A stretch of DNA of 64,000 nt, taken from contig NC_021172.1 in NCBI RefSeq assembly GCF_000230975.2, positions 2,914,001-2,978,000 of the forward strand, given 5' to 3'. The DNA comes from Hyphomicrobium denitrificans 1NES1. Lineage in GTDB: Bacteria; Pseudomonadota; Alphaproteobacteria; Rhizobiales; Hyphomicrobiaceae. Below the pieces are notes generated by a model that worked only from the letters and a program-made list of their open reading frames with translations, did not search any database and was not told where the DNA came from. Shown piece by piece: positions 7,981 through 17,198 of the stretch (position 1 is the first letter of the stretch; each line of letters starts with the position of its first letter). Position numbers and translations under genes: made by a program.

Positions 7981-9657
7981 ATGTCGAAGCCGACGGTCGC
8001 CACATACCTTACCGAACGTCTGAAGCAAGCCGGACTTAAGCATGCGTTCGGCGTGCCTGGTGACTACGTCCTGACGTTCATGGATCGTCTTATCGCATCC
8101 GGAATCGAGTTCGTCGGGACCTGCAATGAGCTCAACGCCGGCTACGCCGCGGATGCCTATGCACGGATCAACGGAATCGGTTGTATTTGCGTAACGTGGG
8201 GCGTCGGCGGGTTCAGCGCCATGAATGCCGTCGCGGGTGCTTATGCCGAACAGGTGCCTCTCGTCGTTCTCGTCGGCAGTCCGCGAACGATGCAGCGGCG
8301 CTCGTCTATGCTGTTACATCACGGCGTCGGCGACTTCACGACGATGCAGCAGTCTTTTTCGCACATCACCGTCGCGTCCGTCTTGCTCAACGATGCTGCT
8401 GAGGCGCCGCAGCGTATCGACCGCGCGCTTGCGCGGTGCATCGCCGAGAAGCGGCCGATCATGATTGAGATTCCGGTCGACATGGTCGACCGCCCCTGTC
8501 AAGCGCCCGGTCCGTTTGCGCCGCCAAGACGGCCGCCGTCCGATCCCGATGCGCTCGGGGAAGCCCTGGATGAAGCCATGGGATTACTTTCGACGGCCAA
8601 GCGTCCGGTCATCCTCGGCGGGGCGGAATTGCACCGCTATGGCTTGATGCAGGATTTCTGTCGGCTGGTCGAAGCCAGCACGCTGCCCGTTGCAACGACG
8701 CTTCTCGGCAAGACGGTCATCTCGGAACATCATCCGCAAGCCATCGGCGTTTACGAGGGTGAGACGTCGCGCAAGGAGATTCGTGACATCGTCGAAAACA
8801 GCGACGTCGTGCTGTGCCTCGGCGCATGGATCAGCGATATCAACTTCGGCGTCCAGACAGGCCGACTCGCAGGCCGTCACATGATCCTCGCAAACTCCGG
8901 ACGATTGAAAATCAGCCAGCACGTCTATGAGCAGGTTTGGATCGGCGACGTCGTGACCGGCCTTGCCGACCGCATGCCTGCAGATGGTCTTCCGCATCCG
9001 CCTTTCACGAGCGTCTCCAAGCTTCTCGATACGAGGTATTCCGTCGAACCCGGGCGCGCGCTGACCGTCAGTCACCTTGCCAAACGGATCAATGCCTTCG
9101 TCGGCGAGGACACAACCGTCATCGCGGAGACGGGCGACTCGATTTTCCTCGCTGCCGACCTCGTGATGCATCACGACGTCGGGTTCATCGGGCAGGCATT
9201 CTACCTTTCGATCGGCTACGCTCTGCCTGCAACGCTTGGCGCGGCCTTGGCTGATCCGGCCCGGCGGCCTGTTACGTTCATCGGCGACGGTGCGTTCCAG
9301 ATGACCGCACAAGAGCTTTCTTCGCTTTGCCGGCGGCAAAGCAATGCCATCATCCTGCTCTTGAACAACGACGGCTACACGACGGAACGCGTCATCCACG
9401 AAGGCCCCTATAACGACATCCAGCCGTGGGCCTATCACAAGCTTCCAGAGGTGTTCGGCGGAGGCTGGGGCCGCTGCGTCAGGACCGAAGACGAACTCAA
9501 CGATGCCCTGACCTATGCGCGCTCGTCCAACAGAGGTCCGGCACTCATCGAGATCAAGCTCGACCGCTTCGATACATCCGACGCTTTGAAGCGTCTCGGG
9601 GCAGCACTGTCGCCCGACCGCCGCGAACGCAAAAAGCAAATATCCGATAACGGCTGA
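7981..9657 (+). CDS. ThDP-dependent 2-keto acid decarboxylase (pyruvate/indolepyruvate decarboxylase family)
   Basis: 558 residues, the normal length of the family. The N-terminal PYR domain carries the cofactor-activating Glu50 (TCNELNAGYAADAYAR). A central domain follows, then the C-terminal PP domain with the ThDP/Mg motif starting GDG at residue 435 (GDGAFQMTAQEL) and ending NN at 462-463 (LLNNDGYTTE). It should decarboxylate a 2-oxo acid to the aldehyde in the cytoplasm. Pyruvate decarboxylase and indole- or phenyl-pyruvate decarboxylase cannot be separated by eye. The Shine-Dalgarno (CTCCGGGA) is weak. It is convergent with the patatin gene that ends at 9670. Confidence 0.88.
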   Translation: MSKPTVATYLTERLKQAGLKHAFGVPGDYVLTFMDRLIASGIEFVGTCNELNAGYAADAYARINGIGCICVTWGVGGFSAMNAVAGAYAEQVPLVVLVGSPRTMQRRSSMLLHHGVGDFTTMQQSFSHITVASVLLNDAAEAPQRIDRALARCIAEKRPIMIEIPVDMVDRPCQAPGPFAPPRRPPSDPDALGEALDEAMGLLSTAKRPVILGGAELHRYGLMQDFCRLVEASTLPVATTLLGKTVISEHHPQAIGVYEGETSRKEIRDIVENSDVVLCLGAWISDINFGVQTGRLAGRHMILANSGRLKISQHVYEQVWIGDVVTGLADRMPADGLPHPPFTSVSKLLDTRYSVEPGRALTVSHLAKRINAFVGEDTTVIAETGDSIFLAADLVMHHDVGFIGQAFYLSIGYALPATLGAALADPARRPVTFIGDGAFQMTAQELSSLCRRQSNAIILLLNNDGYTTERVIHEGPYNDIQPWAYHKLPEVFGGGWGRCVRTEDELNDALTYARSSNRGPALIEIKLDRFDTSDALKRLGAALSPDRRERKKQISDNG

Positions 9658-9669
9658 AATACGCGGTGC

Positions 9670-10824
9670 TTATCCGACCGCTGCCTGCCGTCCACCCATG
9701 AACGCAATCAGCTCTTCGGATCGCGCCAGCGTATCGCGGTAGCCGAGTTCGATCAGGGCGCGGCAGTAGCCCGGCTCGAACATCAGGTAGCTCGGGAGGC
9801 GCCAGTCCTGCCCCCACATTCCGAGCCGGCGCAGCAACATGCGGACGGTCCACGGCATCTCCGCTGCATGCCGCTGCGCGATATCCCTGACGTCCTCCGA
9901 CGGATCGAGCGCAATGACATCGATTTCGCGCAACGATGTCTCGCGGAGCTGCGGTTCCGAAACGAGCGATAGCGTGTGATCAATCCGCTGCGCGCGTTCG
10001 ATATCGGCGTCGACGTTATCCATGAAGATGATGTCGAGCATGCTGCCGCTGATGGCGCCTAGGGTCGGATACTGAACCTCATGCTCGGCTGTCGGCGGAT
10101 CGAGGTTTCTATCGCGCGTGGTGATGACTATGATTTTGCTCGCCCCGGCATGAATAGCGGGGCTCAACGGCGATGTCTGCCGCAACGAGCCATCACCATA
10201 GTGTTCGGGCCCGACACGCTGCGCCGGAAAAACAAACGGCAGGGCCGACGATGCCAGCAAATGATCGACCGTCAGCCGCGTAGCCACGCCGGCTCGGCGC
10301 GAGCGACTCCATTCCTTGATCTGAGGCTCTCCCTCGAAGAAGGTAACGGCGCGGCCACGGTCGTAAGAGGAGGCGGTCACGCATAAGGCTTTCAGGGCGC
10401 CCGCGCTTACCGCTTCGGCGATACGATCGAATTCGGTGTGATCGATGAGAAACTGGCGCAGCGGCGAATTATCGAGAAGCGAACGCGGATTGGGCAAGCC
10501 GAGGGACGCCAGTGGCGTCAGCGACAGGATCCAGTGCAATCCCTTCAATGAAACCGACACGAAATCGGTACGATAGATGTCGCTGCAATGAAGGTTCTGC
10601 CAGAGATCGACGAGCTTCGCGACACCCTCGTTGAAGCGCGCGGCGTTCGCAGCCAGGAAGGCCGCGCTGATGGCGCCGACGGAAGAGCCCGTGATGACCG
10701 GAAACGGATTGCGATCGAACGGTTTCAGTTCGGCAAGGGCTTTGATGGCGCCGACCTGGTAGGCGCCCCGAGCACCGCCTCCGGGAAGAACGAGTCCGAG
10801 CGTGGGAGTCGCGATATTCTTCAT
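9670..10824 (-). CDS. Patatin-like phospholipase
   Basis: 384 residues from ATG 10824, which has AGAGGG upstream and lies after the HlyD stop at 10850; longer in-frame extensions overlap HlyD and are rejected. The patatin domain begins at residue 9 with the oxyanion-hole loop GGGARGAYQ (15-23), then the nucleophile elbow GSSVG (Ser48). The DG of the Ser-Asp dyad is in YGDGSLRQTSPLSPAI. A C-terminal part of about 120 residues lies beyond the fold. It is a predicted cytoplasmic or membrane-associated lipid acyl hydrolase. It is the last gene of a tight minus-strand operon with an aromatic-acid type efflux system, which suggests a job in membrane lipid repair or stress, but this is inference. 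Confidence 0.87.
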   Translation of the reverse strand: MKNIATPTLGLVLPGGGARGAYQVGAIKALAELKPFDRNPFPVITGSSVGAISAAFLAANAARFNEGVAKLVDLWQNLHCSDIYRTDFVSVSLKGLHWILSLTPLASLGLPNPRSLLDNSPLRQFLIDHTEFDRIAEAVSAGALKALCVTASSYDRGRAVTFFEGEPQIKEWSRSRRAGVATRLTVDHLLASSALPFVFPAQRVGPEHYGDGSLRQTSPLSPAIHAGASKIIVITTRDRNLDPPTAEHEVQYPTLGAISGSMLDIIFMDNVDADIERAQRIDHTLSLVSEPQLRETSLREIDVIALDPSEDVRDIAQRHAAEMPWTVRMLLRRLGMWGQDWRLPSYLMFEPGYCRALIELGYRDTLARSEELIAFMGGRQAAVG

Positions 10825-10849
10825 GCCCGCCCTCTGCGTTCCGGCGAAT

Positions 10850-11743
10850 TCAGTTCTTGCTACCCGTCGCCGCCGTGCCGCTCTCGATCGCGACCGTCGC
10901 CGTCCGCCCCACGACCAGCCGAAGATCGCCAGGCGGCGAGTCCAGTTTGATACGAACGGGAATACGCTGCGCAAGGCGTACCCAGGAAAATGTCGGATTG
11001 ACATTTGCCAGGAGCGTCGAGCCGTCGGAGCGTTCCCGATCCTCGATGCCGCCTGCGATACTTTCGACGCGACCCTGCAAGCGCCGTCCATTGCCCATCA
11101 GCTGAACTGTCGCGGTATCGCCGACGTGGATGTGGTCAAGCTTCGTTTCCTCGAAATAGCCCTCAACGCGTAGCGTATCGCTATCGATGAGGGCAAAGAC
11201 GCCCTTGCCAACGGTCACATAGGCGCCGGGTCGGAGATTGACGTTAGCGACGCGGCCGTTCACCTGGGCCCTGACGCTCGAACGCTCAAGATTGAGTTTT
11301 GCAAGATCGCGATCGGCGATGGCGCGCAGAAGGTCGGCTTGAGCCTGTCGATCCGCCGCTCGCGCTTCCTCAACCTTCTGCTGAGATACTGCCGCTTCAG
11401 TCAGATGCGAATAGCGTTGATAGTCGGCGGCCTTCTGCTCAGCGACAGCCTGCATGCCTTCGACGTTGGCCTCAGCTTGCCGAACCGCGATCTGATAGCG
11501 CTCAGGGTCGACGCGAAACAAGACGTCCCCGCGCTTCACATCCTGATTGTCCCTGACCAGAACTTCCGTGACGAGGCCGGACACGTCCGGCGCGATGGCG
11601 ACGACGTCGGCGCGGACGCGACCGTCACGAGTCCACGGCGCTTCCAGGTAATAGTTCCAGAGCGCGACGCCGACGGCCGATGCCAAGAGAACCATCGCGA
11701 GGGTCACGGCAACGCGCAGCAGAATGGGAGGAAACCGGATCAT
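10850..11743 (-). CDS. HlyD/EmrA-family efflux adaptor (AaeA-like)
   Basis: 297 residues from ATG 11743, which overlaps the previous gene's stop in an ATGA. One N-terminal membrane helix (about 7-27) is followed by a lipoyl-like half (VSGLVTEVLVRDNQDVKRGDVLF), a short coiled coil and the second half with NVNLRPGAYVTVGKGVFALI, then a beta-barrel end. Length and order match the short AaeA-type adaptors that pair with FUSC permeases, not the type I secretion adaptors. It would form the periplasmic part of a tripartite pump for aromatic carboxylates or similar compounds. Confidence 0.88.
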   Translation of the reverse strand: MIRFPPILLRVAVTLAMVLLASAVGVALWNYYLEAPWTRDGRVRADVVAIAPDVSGLVTEVLVRDNQDVKRGDVLFRVDPERYQIAVRQAEANVEGMQAVAEQKAADYQRYSHLTEAAVSQQKVEEARAADRQAQADLLRAIADRDLAKLNLERSSVRAQVNGRVANVNLRPGAYVTVGKGVFALIDSDTLRVEGYFEETKLDHIHVGDTATVQLMGNGRRLQGRVESIAGGIEDRERSDGSTLLANVNPTFSWVRLAQRIPVRIKLDSPPGDLRLVVGRTATVAIESGTAATGSKN

Positions 11744-11949
11744 GCGAGAACCTTGTTTGCGATCATGACGACAGTCCCGATCAGAACCACAAGGAGAGCG
11801 ATGTCGAACAGCGGGCGGTGCCAAACATACTTGTAGAAGCCGAGCTTCGCCAATAAGCGCCTGACGAAGATGCTGGCCACGAATCCTACGATCGCCCAGG
11901 CAAGCAGGCTCGGTATGAAAACGCCGTAGATATCCAACTCTCCCCTCAT
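11740..11949 (-). CDS. DUF1656 small membrane protein (AaeX-like)
   Basis: 69 residues, starting MRGELDIYGVFIPS at ATG 11949. Two membrane helices (about 9-30 and 46-66) with a short basic loop, the usual make-up of DUF1656 proteins that accompany FUSC/HlyD efflux pairs. The start overlaps the FUSC stop and the stop overlaps the HlyD start, each by 4 bases (ATGA), showing tight translational coupling. Its biochemical role is not known. Confidence 0.88.
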   Translation of the reverse strand: MRGELDIYGVFIPSLLAWAIVGFVASIFVRRLLAKLGFYKYVWHRPLFDIALLVVLIGTVVMIANKVLA

Positions 11950-13994
11950 GCTAAGATTCCCGTTTGCGGTGACGATACCGAAGGCGGACAAAAGTCCTGA
12001 GCTTTCGGGAACACCGCCCGCCGCAAGCCTACGAGTCCGAGAATGACCGTCCGTTGAGCAGCATTCTCCGGCTCGCGCAGCAGACACCGCAAGGCATTGT
12101 CGATGTTATCCAATAATAATGGCCCGATGCGCGGCGAGTGGGGCGGTTCGCGAAAATAACGCGCGGTGTTGGCGAGCACGTGCTCGATCGCGCGCGCGGC
12201 GCGCGGCGGAAGCTCGCGGCGTACTCTCCGGATTTCGACGACGTGTATACCGACGCGCACCTCCGACAGGAAGTCGGCGATCCATTCGGCGTCGTCCGGC
12301 GGCAATGACTTGAGCCGGGGAGCCATGAGGCCGACGCGATCGAGCATAAGGGCTGCGAGTTCAAGCCCGTGGTTCGCGCCGCCGTGACGTGCCGCATCGA
12401 CGAGACTTTCCCGATTGAGCCGTTCCAAGCGATGGGCGCTCCAGGCCGCGCCGACGGAACGCACCAGCCGGACGATGACGACGGATGACCAAATTCCGAA
12501 GAGCACGGCGATCGTCGAGTTTGCGAACAGTGCGAACTCGCCGACCGCGCCGTTCTGAATTGCAATCATCGTTGCGGCATTGACGGCGGCGATCCTGGCG
12601 ATCGGCGCGGTGTCGGGTTGCGTCATGAAGACGCCGCAGACGATCAGCCACGGCGCCAGCGCGAGCATCAGCATCTCGAAGTTGGTCGCCAGAGGCAGGA
12701 CGCCAAAGAGATAGATCGCGGCGCCGATCGCGCCGAGCACGGCCGCATATCCGAAGCTGACGATGTAAGGTGCGGGATCGTCGAACGCGGCGAAGAAGGA
12801 GCAGGCAATCGCTGCCATCATCGGAGCCGACGCGCCGTCCGGCCATCCCGTGCTGATCCAAAACGCGCAGTTCACAACCACCGCGATGAAGGCGCCGACG
12901 GCCGACAGCAGCGCCATGCCATGATCGCGATGGCGTATCGTGCGCGCCTTGGCCGTATAGCTGAATGCAAAGAAGTCGGGAGGACGTGTGCCCGAACGCA
13001 GGTGCTGCTGCAGCAGCCGCACATCCTGGCGCAAGTCGATGAAGTCCCTGAGGCGTGCGAGCAGGCTCGCCTGAATGAGATCGGGCCAGGTCGTTCTTTC
13101 GTCGAGCGGCGGCTCGAGTCTTTCCGTCTCGCGGCGCAGACGCTCGGCGCGGTCGGGATCGATGCGGTCTGATCGCAGCCAGCTTGCAATGTCTGCCAAC
13201 AGTGCGTGCAGTGACGGGGAAAGGCGACCGGCGCGCTCGAGGACCGTTACGCGGTCCGCCATTGCCGAAGCCAGCGGCAGGAACATCAGCATGTGCTGGC
13301 GGAGCGTCGCCAGTGCTTCGGCCGAGCGCCGAAATCCGCTCAACTCGTATCGCAAGGTCGTCGTCAATGCGTCGAAGGCAATCGCATCGGACGCGAGCCC
13401 CAGCCGCTGGGACTGGGAGTCGGAACCCGGATGTCCACGGCAGACAACCTGGATCACCCATTCCCGTGCGCTTCTGATCCAGGCATCGAGCCGTGCAGAC
13501 ATGACATGTTCGGCAGATTGCGGAAAAACCACAATGGAGACGAGACTGGCGCAGAAGATGCCGAGCGTTATTTCCTCGACCCGCGAGACAGCAGTGTCGA
13601 ATATGGTGCCCGGCGCATCGACCGCCGGAAAGCTGATAATGCCGGCGGTATAGCCAGCGAGCATCAGGACGTAGCTCCGGGGCGTGCGGTCGAGAAGTGA
13701 AAAGTAGAGGCAGAAGCTGACCCAGGCGGCGATCGCGAGCGACAGAACGACCGGCGCGTTATTGAGGTTCGGAACGAGCGCGACGCTGATAGCGGCGCCG
13801 ACGAGGGTGCCCAATGCCCGGTAAAGAGCCTTCGAGCGTGTATCTCCCGCGAGAACCTGACTGGTGATGTAGACGGTGCCGACGGCCCAGTAAGGTCGAG
13901 GCAAATCGAGCCATAATGCCAGATAAAGGGCCAGCACGGCGGCCCCGAAAGTCTTTAACGCGAATGCCCAATCACGCCAGCCCGGCACAGTCAT
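11946..13994 (-). CDS. FUSC-family efflux permease (AaeB/YccS-like)
   Basis: 682 residues. An N-terminal bundle of short membrane helices (about 10-165) is followed by a cytoplasmic region (about 170-355) and a second membrane bundle (about 365-510), then a soluble C-terminus. This duplicated layout is typical of AaeB and fusaric-acid resistance proteins. First gene of the FUSC-DUF1656-HlyD-patatin operon, whose members overlap by 4 bases or lie within 26 bases. It is predicted to export aromatic acids or related amphipathic toxicants. No LysR-type regulator, common beside aae operons, is present in the window. Confidence 0.88.
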   Translation of the reverse strand: MTVPGWRDWAFALKTFGAAVLALYLALWLDLPRPYWAVGTVYITSQVLAGDTRSKALYRALGTLVGAAISVALVPNLNNAPVVLSLAIAAWVSFCLYFSLLDRTPRSYVLMLAGYTAGIISFPAVDAPGTIFDTAVSRVEEITLGIFCASLVSIVVFPQSAEHVMSARLDAWIRSAREWVIQVVCRGHPGSDSQSQRLGLASDAIAFDALTTTLRYELSGFRRSAEALATLRQHMLMFLPLASAMADRVTVLERAGRLSPSLHALLADIASWLRSDRIDPDRAERLRRETERLEPPLDERTTWPDLIQASLLARLRDFIDLRQDVRLLQQHLRSGTRPPDFFAFSYTAKARTIRHRDHGMALLSAVGAFIAVVVNCAFWISTGWPDGASAPMMAAIACSFFAAFDDPAPYIVSFGYAAVLGAIGAAIYLFGVLPLATNFEMLMLALAPWLIVCGVFMTQPDTAPIARIAAVNAATMIAIQNGAVGEFALFANSTIAVLFGIWSSVVIVRLVRSVGAAWSAHRLERLNRESLVDAARHGGANHGLELAALMLDRVGLMAPRLKSLPPDDAEWIADFLSEVRVGIHVVEIRRVRRELPPRAARAIEHVLANTARYFREPPHSPRIGPLLLDNIDNALRCLLREPENAAQRTVILGLVGLRRAVFPKAQDFCPPSVSSPQTGILA

Positions 13995-14352
13995 GCGTCA
14001 GTCCGTCTGTCTCTCGCCCGAGCCGTTGACGGCAGGAGCCGGGGGACGAGTCTATGCAAGAAAGACTGCGGCCGCATCAAAGCATTTTTGGCATCCCGGA
14101 CACGCCCGGATTCCAATCGACCGAGGATACGACCCAACGCACAGAAACAATTTCGATCTCTCCTTGACACTTGACGCCGATCGGCCCATGTGACCGGCGC
14201 GGTAGCCGATGATCTCGGGACCGCAAATCCGAAGGAACCCAACCCTTGTCTAGCGACAGTAGTAGTCGAACTCCCCGGCCGTCGAGGCTCGTGGTCTGAC
14301 CGTTGGGTCGGCTCGCCACGGTCCGTTTCGACGGCGGATCGAGAGGTGAGCC
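13995..14352. promoter_or_regulatory. Divergent intergenic region between the FUSC operon and mgtE
   Basis: 358 bases without a supported gene. It must hold the promoters of both flanking operons. A perfect -35 hexamer TTGACA lies at 14164-14169 on the plus strand, but the -10 at the right distance (CATGTG) is poor. I see no M-box or other recognisable magnesium riboswitch upstream of mgtE. Confidence 0.35.
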
Positions 14353-15723
14353 ATGGAAGAAGTCCACTACGTATCGGGCGACGACGTCGATCCGATCCTG
14401 CTGGTTGAACTGCTCGATGAGCACGATGCTGACATCGTCGCGCAGCTCAACGATCAGGATATCGAGACCGCGGCCTCCATTCTCTCGCAATTTCCCCTGG
14501 AACGCACGGTCGATATCTTCGACCGGCCGGAGCTGGCGCGTGCAGGCGATCTTATTCTCGAACTTCCCGAGGATCTCGCGGGCCGCATTCTGAAGGGAAT
14601 GTCGGCGGACCGCGCTGCGCACATGCTGCGCCAGCTCGACGGCCCGGATCGTACCAGCCTTCTCGCGCGCGTCGATTTCGAGACCGCGCAATCGCTGAAG
14701 CTGCTCCTCGCCTATCCTGAAGGGACGGCGGGCAGCATCATGACGACCGAGTTCGTCAGCGTGCCGTCGAGTTATACGGTCGCGGAAACGCTGAAGCACA
14801 TCCGCGAAGTGCAGCACACACGAGAAACGGTCTACGCGATCTACGTGCTCGATCCGAATTCGCGCGAGCTGCGCCAGGTCGTATCGCTACGGCAGCTGAT
14901 TTCCGCTGATCCGACCAGCAATATCCTGGAGGTCGCCTCCGATCGTGATCCGATCTGGGTCGATCCGGATGTTGATCGCGAAGAAGTCGCGCGGCTGATC
15001 TCCATCCACGACCTTCTGGCCGTTCCGGTCCTTAATGCGCGGCACCGCGTGCTCGGCATCGTCACGTTCGACGACGTCATCGACGCGATCCTTGCAGAAA
15101 GTACCGAAGACGTTCAGCGCTTCGGTGGCGTCGAGGGCATGGCGGAACCCTACATGGAAATCAGCTTTATCGAGATGATCAAGAAGCGCGCCGGATGGCT
15201 CTGCGCTCTCTTCGTCGGCGAAATGCTGACCGCGAGCGCGATGCAGCACTATTCCGACGAGTTGGCAAAGGCTGTTGTGCTTACGCTTTTCATTCCTCTG
15301 ATCATGAGCTCCGGTGGCAACTCAGGTTCACAGGCAACATCTCTCCTGATCCGCGCGCTGGCACTCGGTCAGTTGCGGCTCAGGGATTGGTGGCGTGTCG
15401 CGATAAGAGAAGTTCCGACAGGCCTGACGCTTGGCACCATTCTCGGCGTCATCGGCATCGCGCGCATCAGCCTGTGGCAGTATCTCGGGATCTTCAACTA
15501 CGGCGAGCATTGGCAGCTGGTCGCGTTGACGGTCGGTCTAGGACTCATCGGCATCGTTACGTTCGGCTCGCTCGCGGGCTCGATGCTGCCGTTCGTTCTC
15601 AAACGGCTTGGCTTCGACCCCGCAAGCGCTTCGGCACCGTTCGTCGCGACTCTCGTCGACGTGACAGGGCTGATGATCTATTTCAGCGTGGCCTTGCTGA
15701 TACTGCGTGGGACATTGCTCTGA
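14353..15723 (+). CDS. mgtE: Magnesium transporter MgtE
   Basis: 456 residues, the family length. The cytoplasmic N domain (about 20-135) has the MgtE repeats (SILSQFPLERTVDIF, AHMLRQLDGPDRTSLL). Two CBS domains follow (about 140-265; GIVTFDDVIDAI ends the second). The C-terminal membrane domain (about 285-455) has five helices including GGNSGSQATSLLIRALALG, the conserved segment that lines the Mg2+ pore. The N and CBS domains act as the Mg2+ sensor that closes the channel. It is preceded by a GAGAGGTGAGCC ribosome site. A perfect 8-bp stem hairpin (15775-15795) follows the gene. Confidence 0.95.
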   Translation: MEEVHYVSGDDVDPILLVELLDEHDADIVAQLNDQDIETAASILSQFPLERTVDIFDRPELARAGDLILELPEDLAGRILKGMSADRAAHMLRQLDGPDRTSLLARVDFETAQSLKLLLAYPEGTAGSIMTTEFVSVPSSYTVAETLKHIREVQHTRETVYAIYVLDPNSRELRQVVSLRQLISADPTSNILEVASDRDPIWVDPDVDREEVARLISIHDLLAVPVLNARHRVLGIVTFDDVIDAILAESTEDVQRFGGVEGMAEPYMEISFIEMIKKRAGWLCALFVGEMLTASAMQHYSDELAKAVVLTLFIPLIMSSGGNSGSQATSLLIRALALGQLRLRDWWRVAIREVPTGLTLGTILGVIGIARISLWQYLGIFNYGEHWQLVALTVGLGLIGIVTFGSLAGSMLPFVLKRLGFDPASASAPFVATLVDVTGLMIYFSVALLILRGTLL

Positions 15724-15774
15724 ATATACGACGCCTCTAAACGCTGGTGCGCCGATCTATCGTGCTCGGTGTAC

Positions 15775-15795
15775 CGGCGGTTTAGCGAACCGCCG
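15775..15795 (+). terminator. Hairpin downstream of mgtE
   Basis: CGGCGGTT (15775-15782) and AACCGCCG (15788-15795) form a perfect stem with a 5-base loop, 51 bases after the mgtE stop. No T-run follows, so intrinsic termination is uncertain. Confidence 0.4.
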
Positions 15796-15974
15796 CGAAT
15801 GACTATCGCCTTTGTTGCGCGCGCAGCATCGCAGACATCCGATAAGGATTGAATTAGAAAAAATGCGCGAAAATCGGTAGCACCCTCGCTCCGCTGTGAT
15901 ACGGTCCGGCCACTCGACCGGCGCCACGGGGCAATGCCGGCAGACTTTCCCATCTGGAATTTGGCGCAGTATTC

Positions 15975-17171
15975 ATGACGACAAACGAGCTTTCGCGATC
16001 TCCGCTCCGGCGGCATTCGATCGCGCTCTTTTCGGCCTTGGCGGCCGGCGTCCTCCTAGGGAGCGGCATCACGGCAGCGCATGCGCAAGGTGCGCCTCCG
16101 GCGTTTCCGGTGACGGTCGCACCGCCGCTCGCCGAGCACATCAAGACATGGGACGAATATCCCGGCCGCTTCGAAGCATTTCAGCGTGTCGAGCTTCGGC
16201 CGCGTGTCAGCGGCTACGTCGATCAGGTCAACTTCAAAGAGGGCTCCGACGTGAAAGTCGGCGACCTGCTCTTCACGCTCGACAAGCGACCGTTCGAAAT
16301 CGCGGTCGAAGCTGCGAAGGCCGAGGTTGCGCGTGCAAATGCGCAGGTTGAATTCGCGAAAGCCGATCTTCAGCGCGCAGCGCCGCTCGTTGAATCGAAA
16401 GCCTTGAGCGAGCAAGTCTATGAGCAACGCAAGTCAACCTTGGGCGTCGCCGAAGCGCAAGAAATGGCGGCGGCAGCGCAACTCAAGGCGGCGGAACTCA
16501 ATCTTGAATGGGCCGAGGTCCGCGCGCCGATCTCAGGCCGCATCTCGGACAAGAAAATCGATGTCGGCAACCTCGTGATCGGCGGGCAGGTCAATGCGAC
16601 GCTGATGGCGACGATCGTCTCTATCGATCCGATCCACTTCGTGTTCGATACGTCCGAAGCCGACTATCTGCGCTATCAGCGGCTGAACCAATCGGGCCAG
16701 CGCATGTCCTCGCGCGATACGCCGAATCCGGTGCGCATAAAGCTCGCGGATGAAAGCGATTGGACGCATGAAGGCACGATGGATTTCATCGACAACGCGT
16801 TCAACGAACATTCCGGTACGCTGCGGGGGCGCGCCATCGTTCCAAACAGGGATGGCCTTCTGACGCCGGGCATTTTCGCGCGGCTTGCACTTTATGCGGG
16901 CGACATCGATGCGCTTCTCGTTCCCGACGACGCAATCGTCTCGGATCAGGCTCATAAGATCGTCTACACGGTCAACGCCGACGACGTGATCGTCGCGACC
17001 CCAGTCAAACTCGGCCAGATTTACGAGGGTCTGCGCGTGATCAAATCGGGGCTCAAAGCCAATGACCGCGTGGTCATCGAGGGCGTTGCGAACCCCGCTA
17101 TCCGCCCTGGAACGAAGGTCGCGCCCACGACCGGCACGATCAAGGCTCCTGAAAAAACCGCTCAGAAATAA
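15975..17171 (+). CDS. RND efflux pump periplasmic adaptor (MexE/AcrA type)
   Basis: 398 residues. A signal peptide (about 1-39, cleaved near AHAQG; no lipobox Cys is seen) is followed by the membrane fusion layout: beta-barrel, lipoyl half (RVSGYVDQVNFKEGSDVKVGDLLF), alpha hairpin (about 105-170), second lipoyl half (APISGRISDKKIDVGNLV) and barrel/membrane-proximal domain. It bridges the RND pump encoded 27 bp downstream to an outer-membrane channel. No TolC/OprM-type gene and no TetR or LysR regulator is adjacent, so the channel must be encoded elsewhere. Confidence 0.93.
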   Translation: MTTNELSRSPLRRHSIALFSALAAGVLLGSGITAAHAQGAPPAFPVTVAPPLAEHIKTWDEYPGRFEAFQRVELRPRVSGYVDQVNFKEGSDVKVGDLLFTLDKRPFEIAVEAAKAEVARANAQVEFAKADLQRAAPLVESKALSEQVYEQRKSTLGVAEAQEMAAAAQLKAAELNLEWAEVRAPISGRISDKKIDVGNLVIGGQVNATLMATIVSIDPIHFVFDTSEADYLRYQRLNQSGQRMSSRDTPNPVRIKLADESDWTHEGTMDFIDNAFNEHSGTLRGRAIVPNRDGLLTPGIFARLALYAGDIDALLVPDDAIVSDQAHKIVYTVNADDVIVATPVKLGQIYEGLRVIKSGLKANDRVVIEGVANPAIRPGTKVAPTTGTIKAPEKTAQK

Positions 17172-17198
17172 TCCCGCGCCCAAAAAGCCGAAAGTCCG

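Noticed and set aside
9513..9853. Small minus-strand genes overlapping the decarboxylase end
   Set aside because: These frames overlap the decarboxylase and patatin genes in wrong frames and lack ribosome sites.
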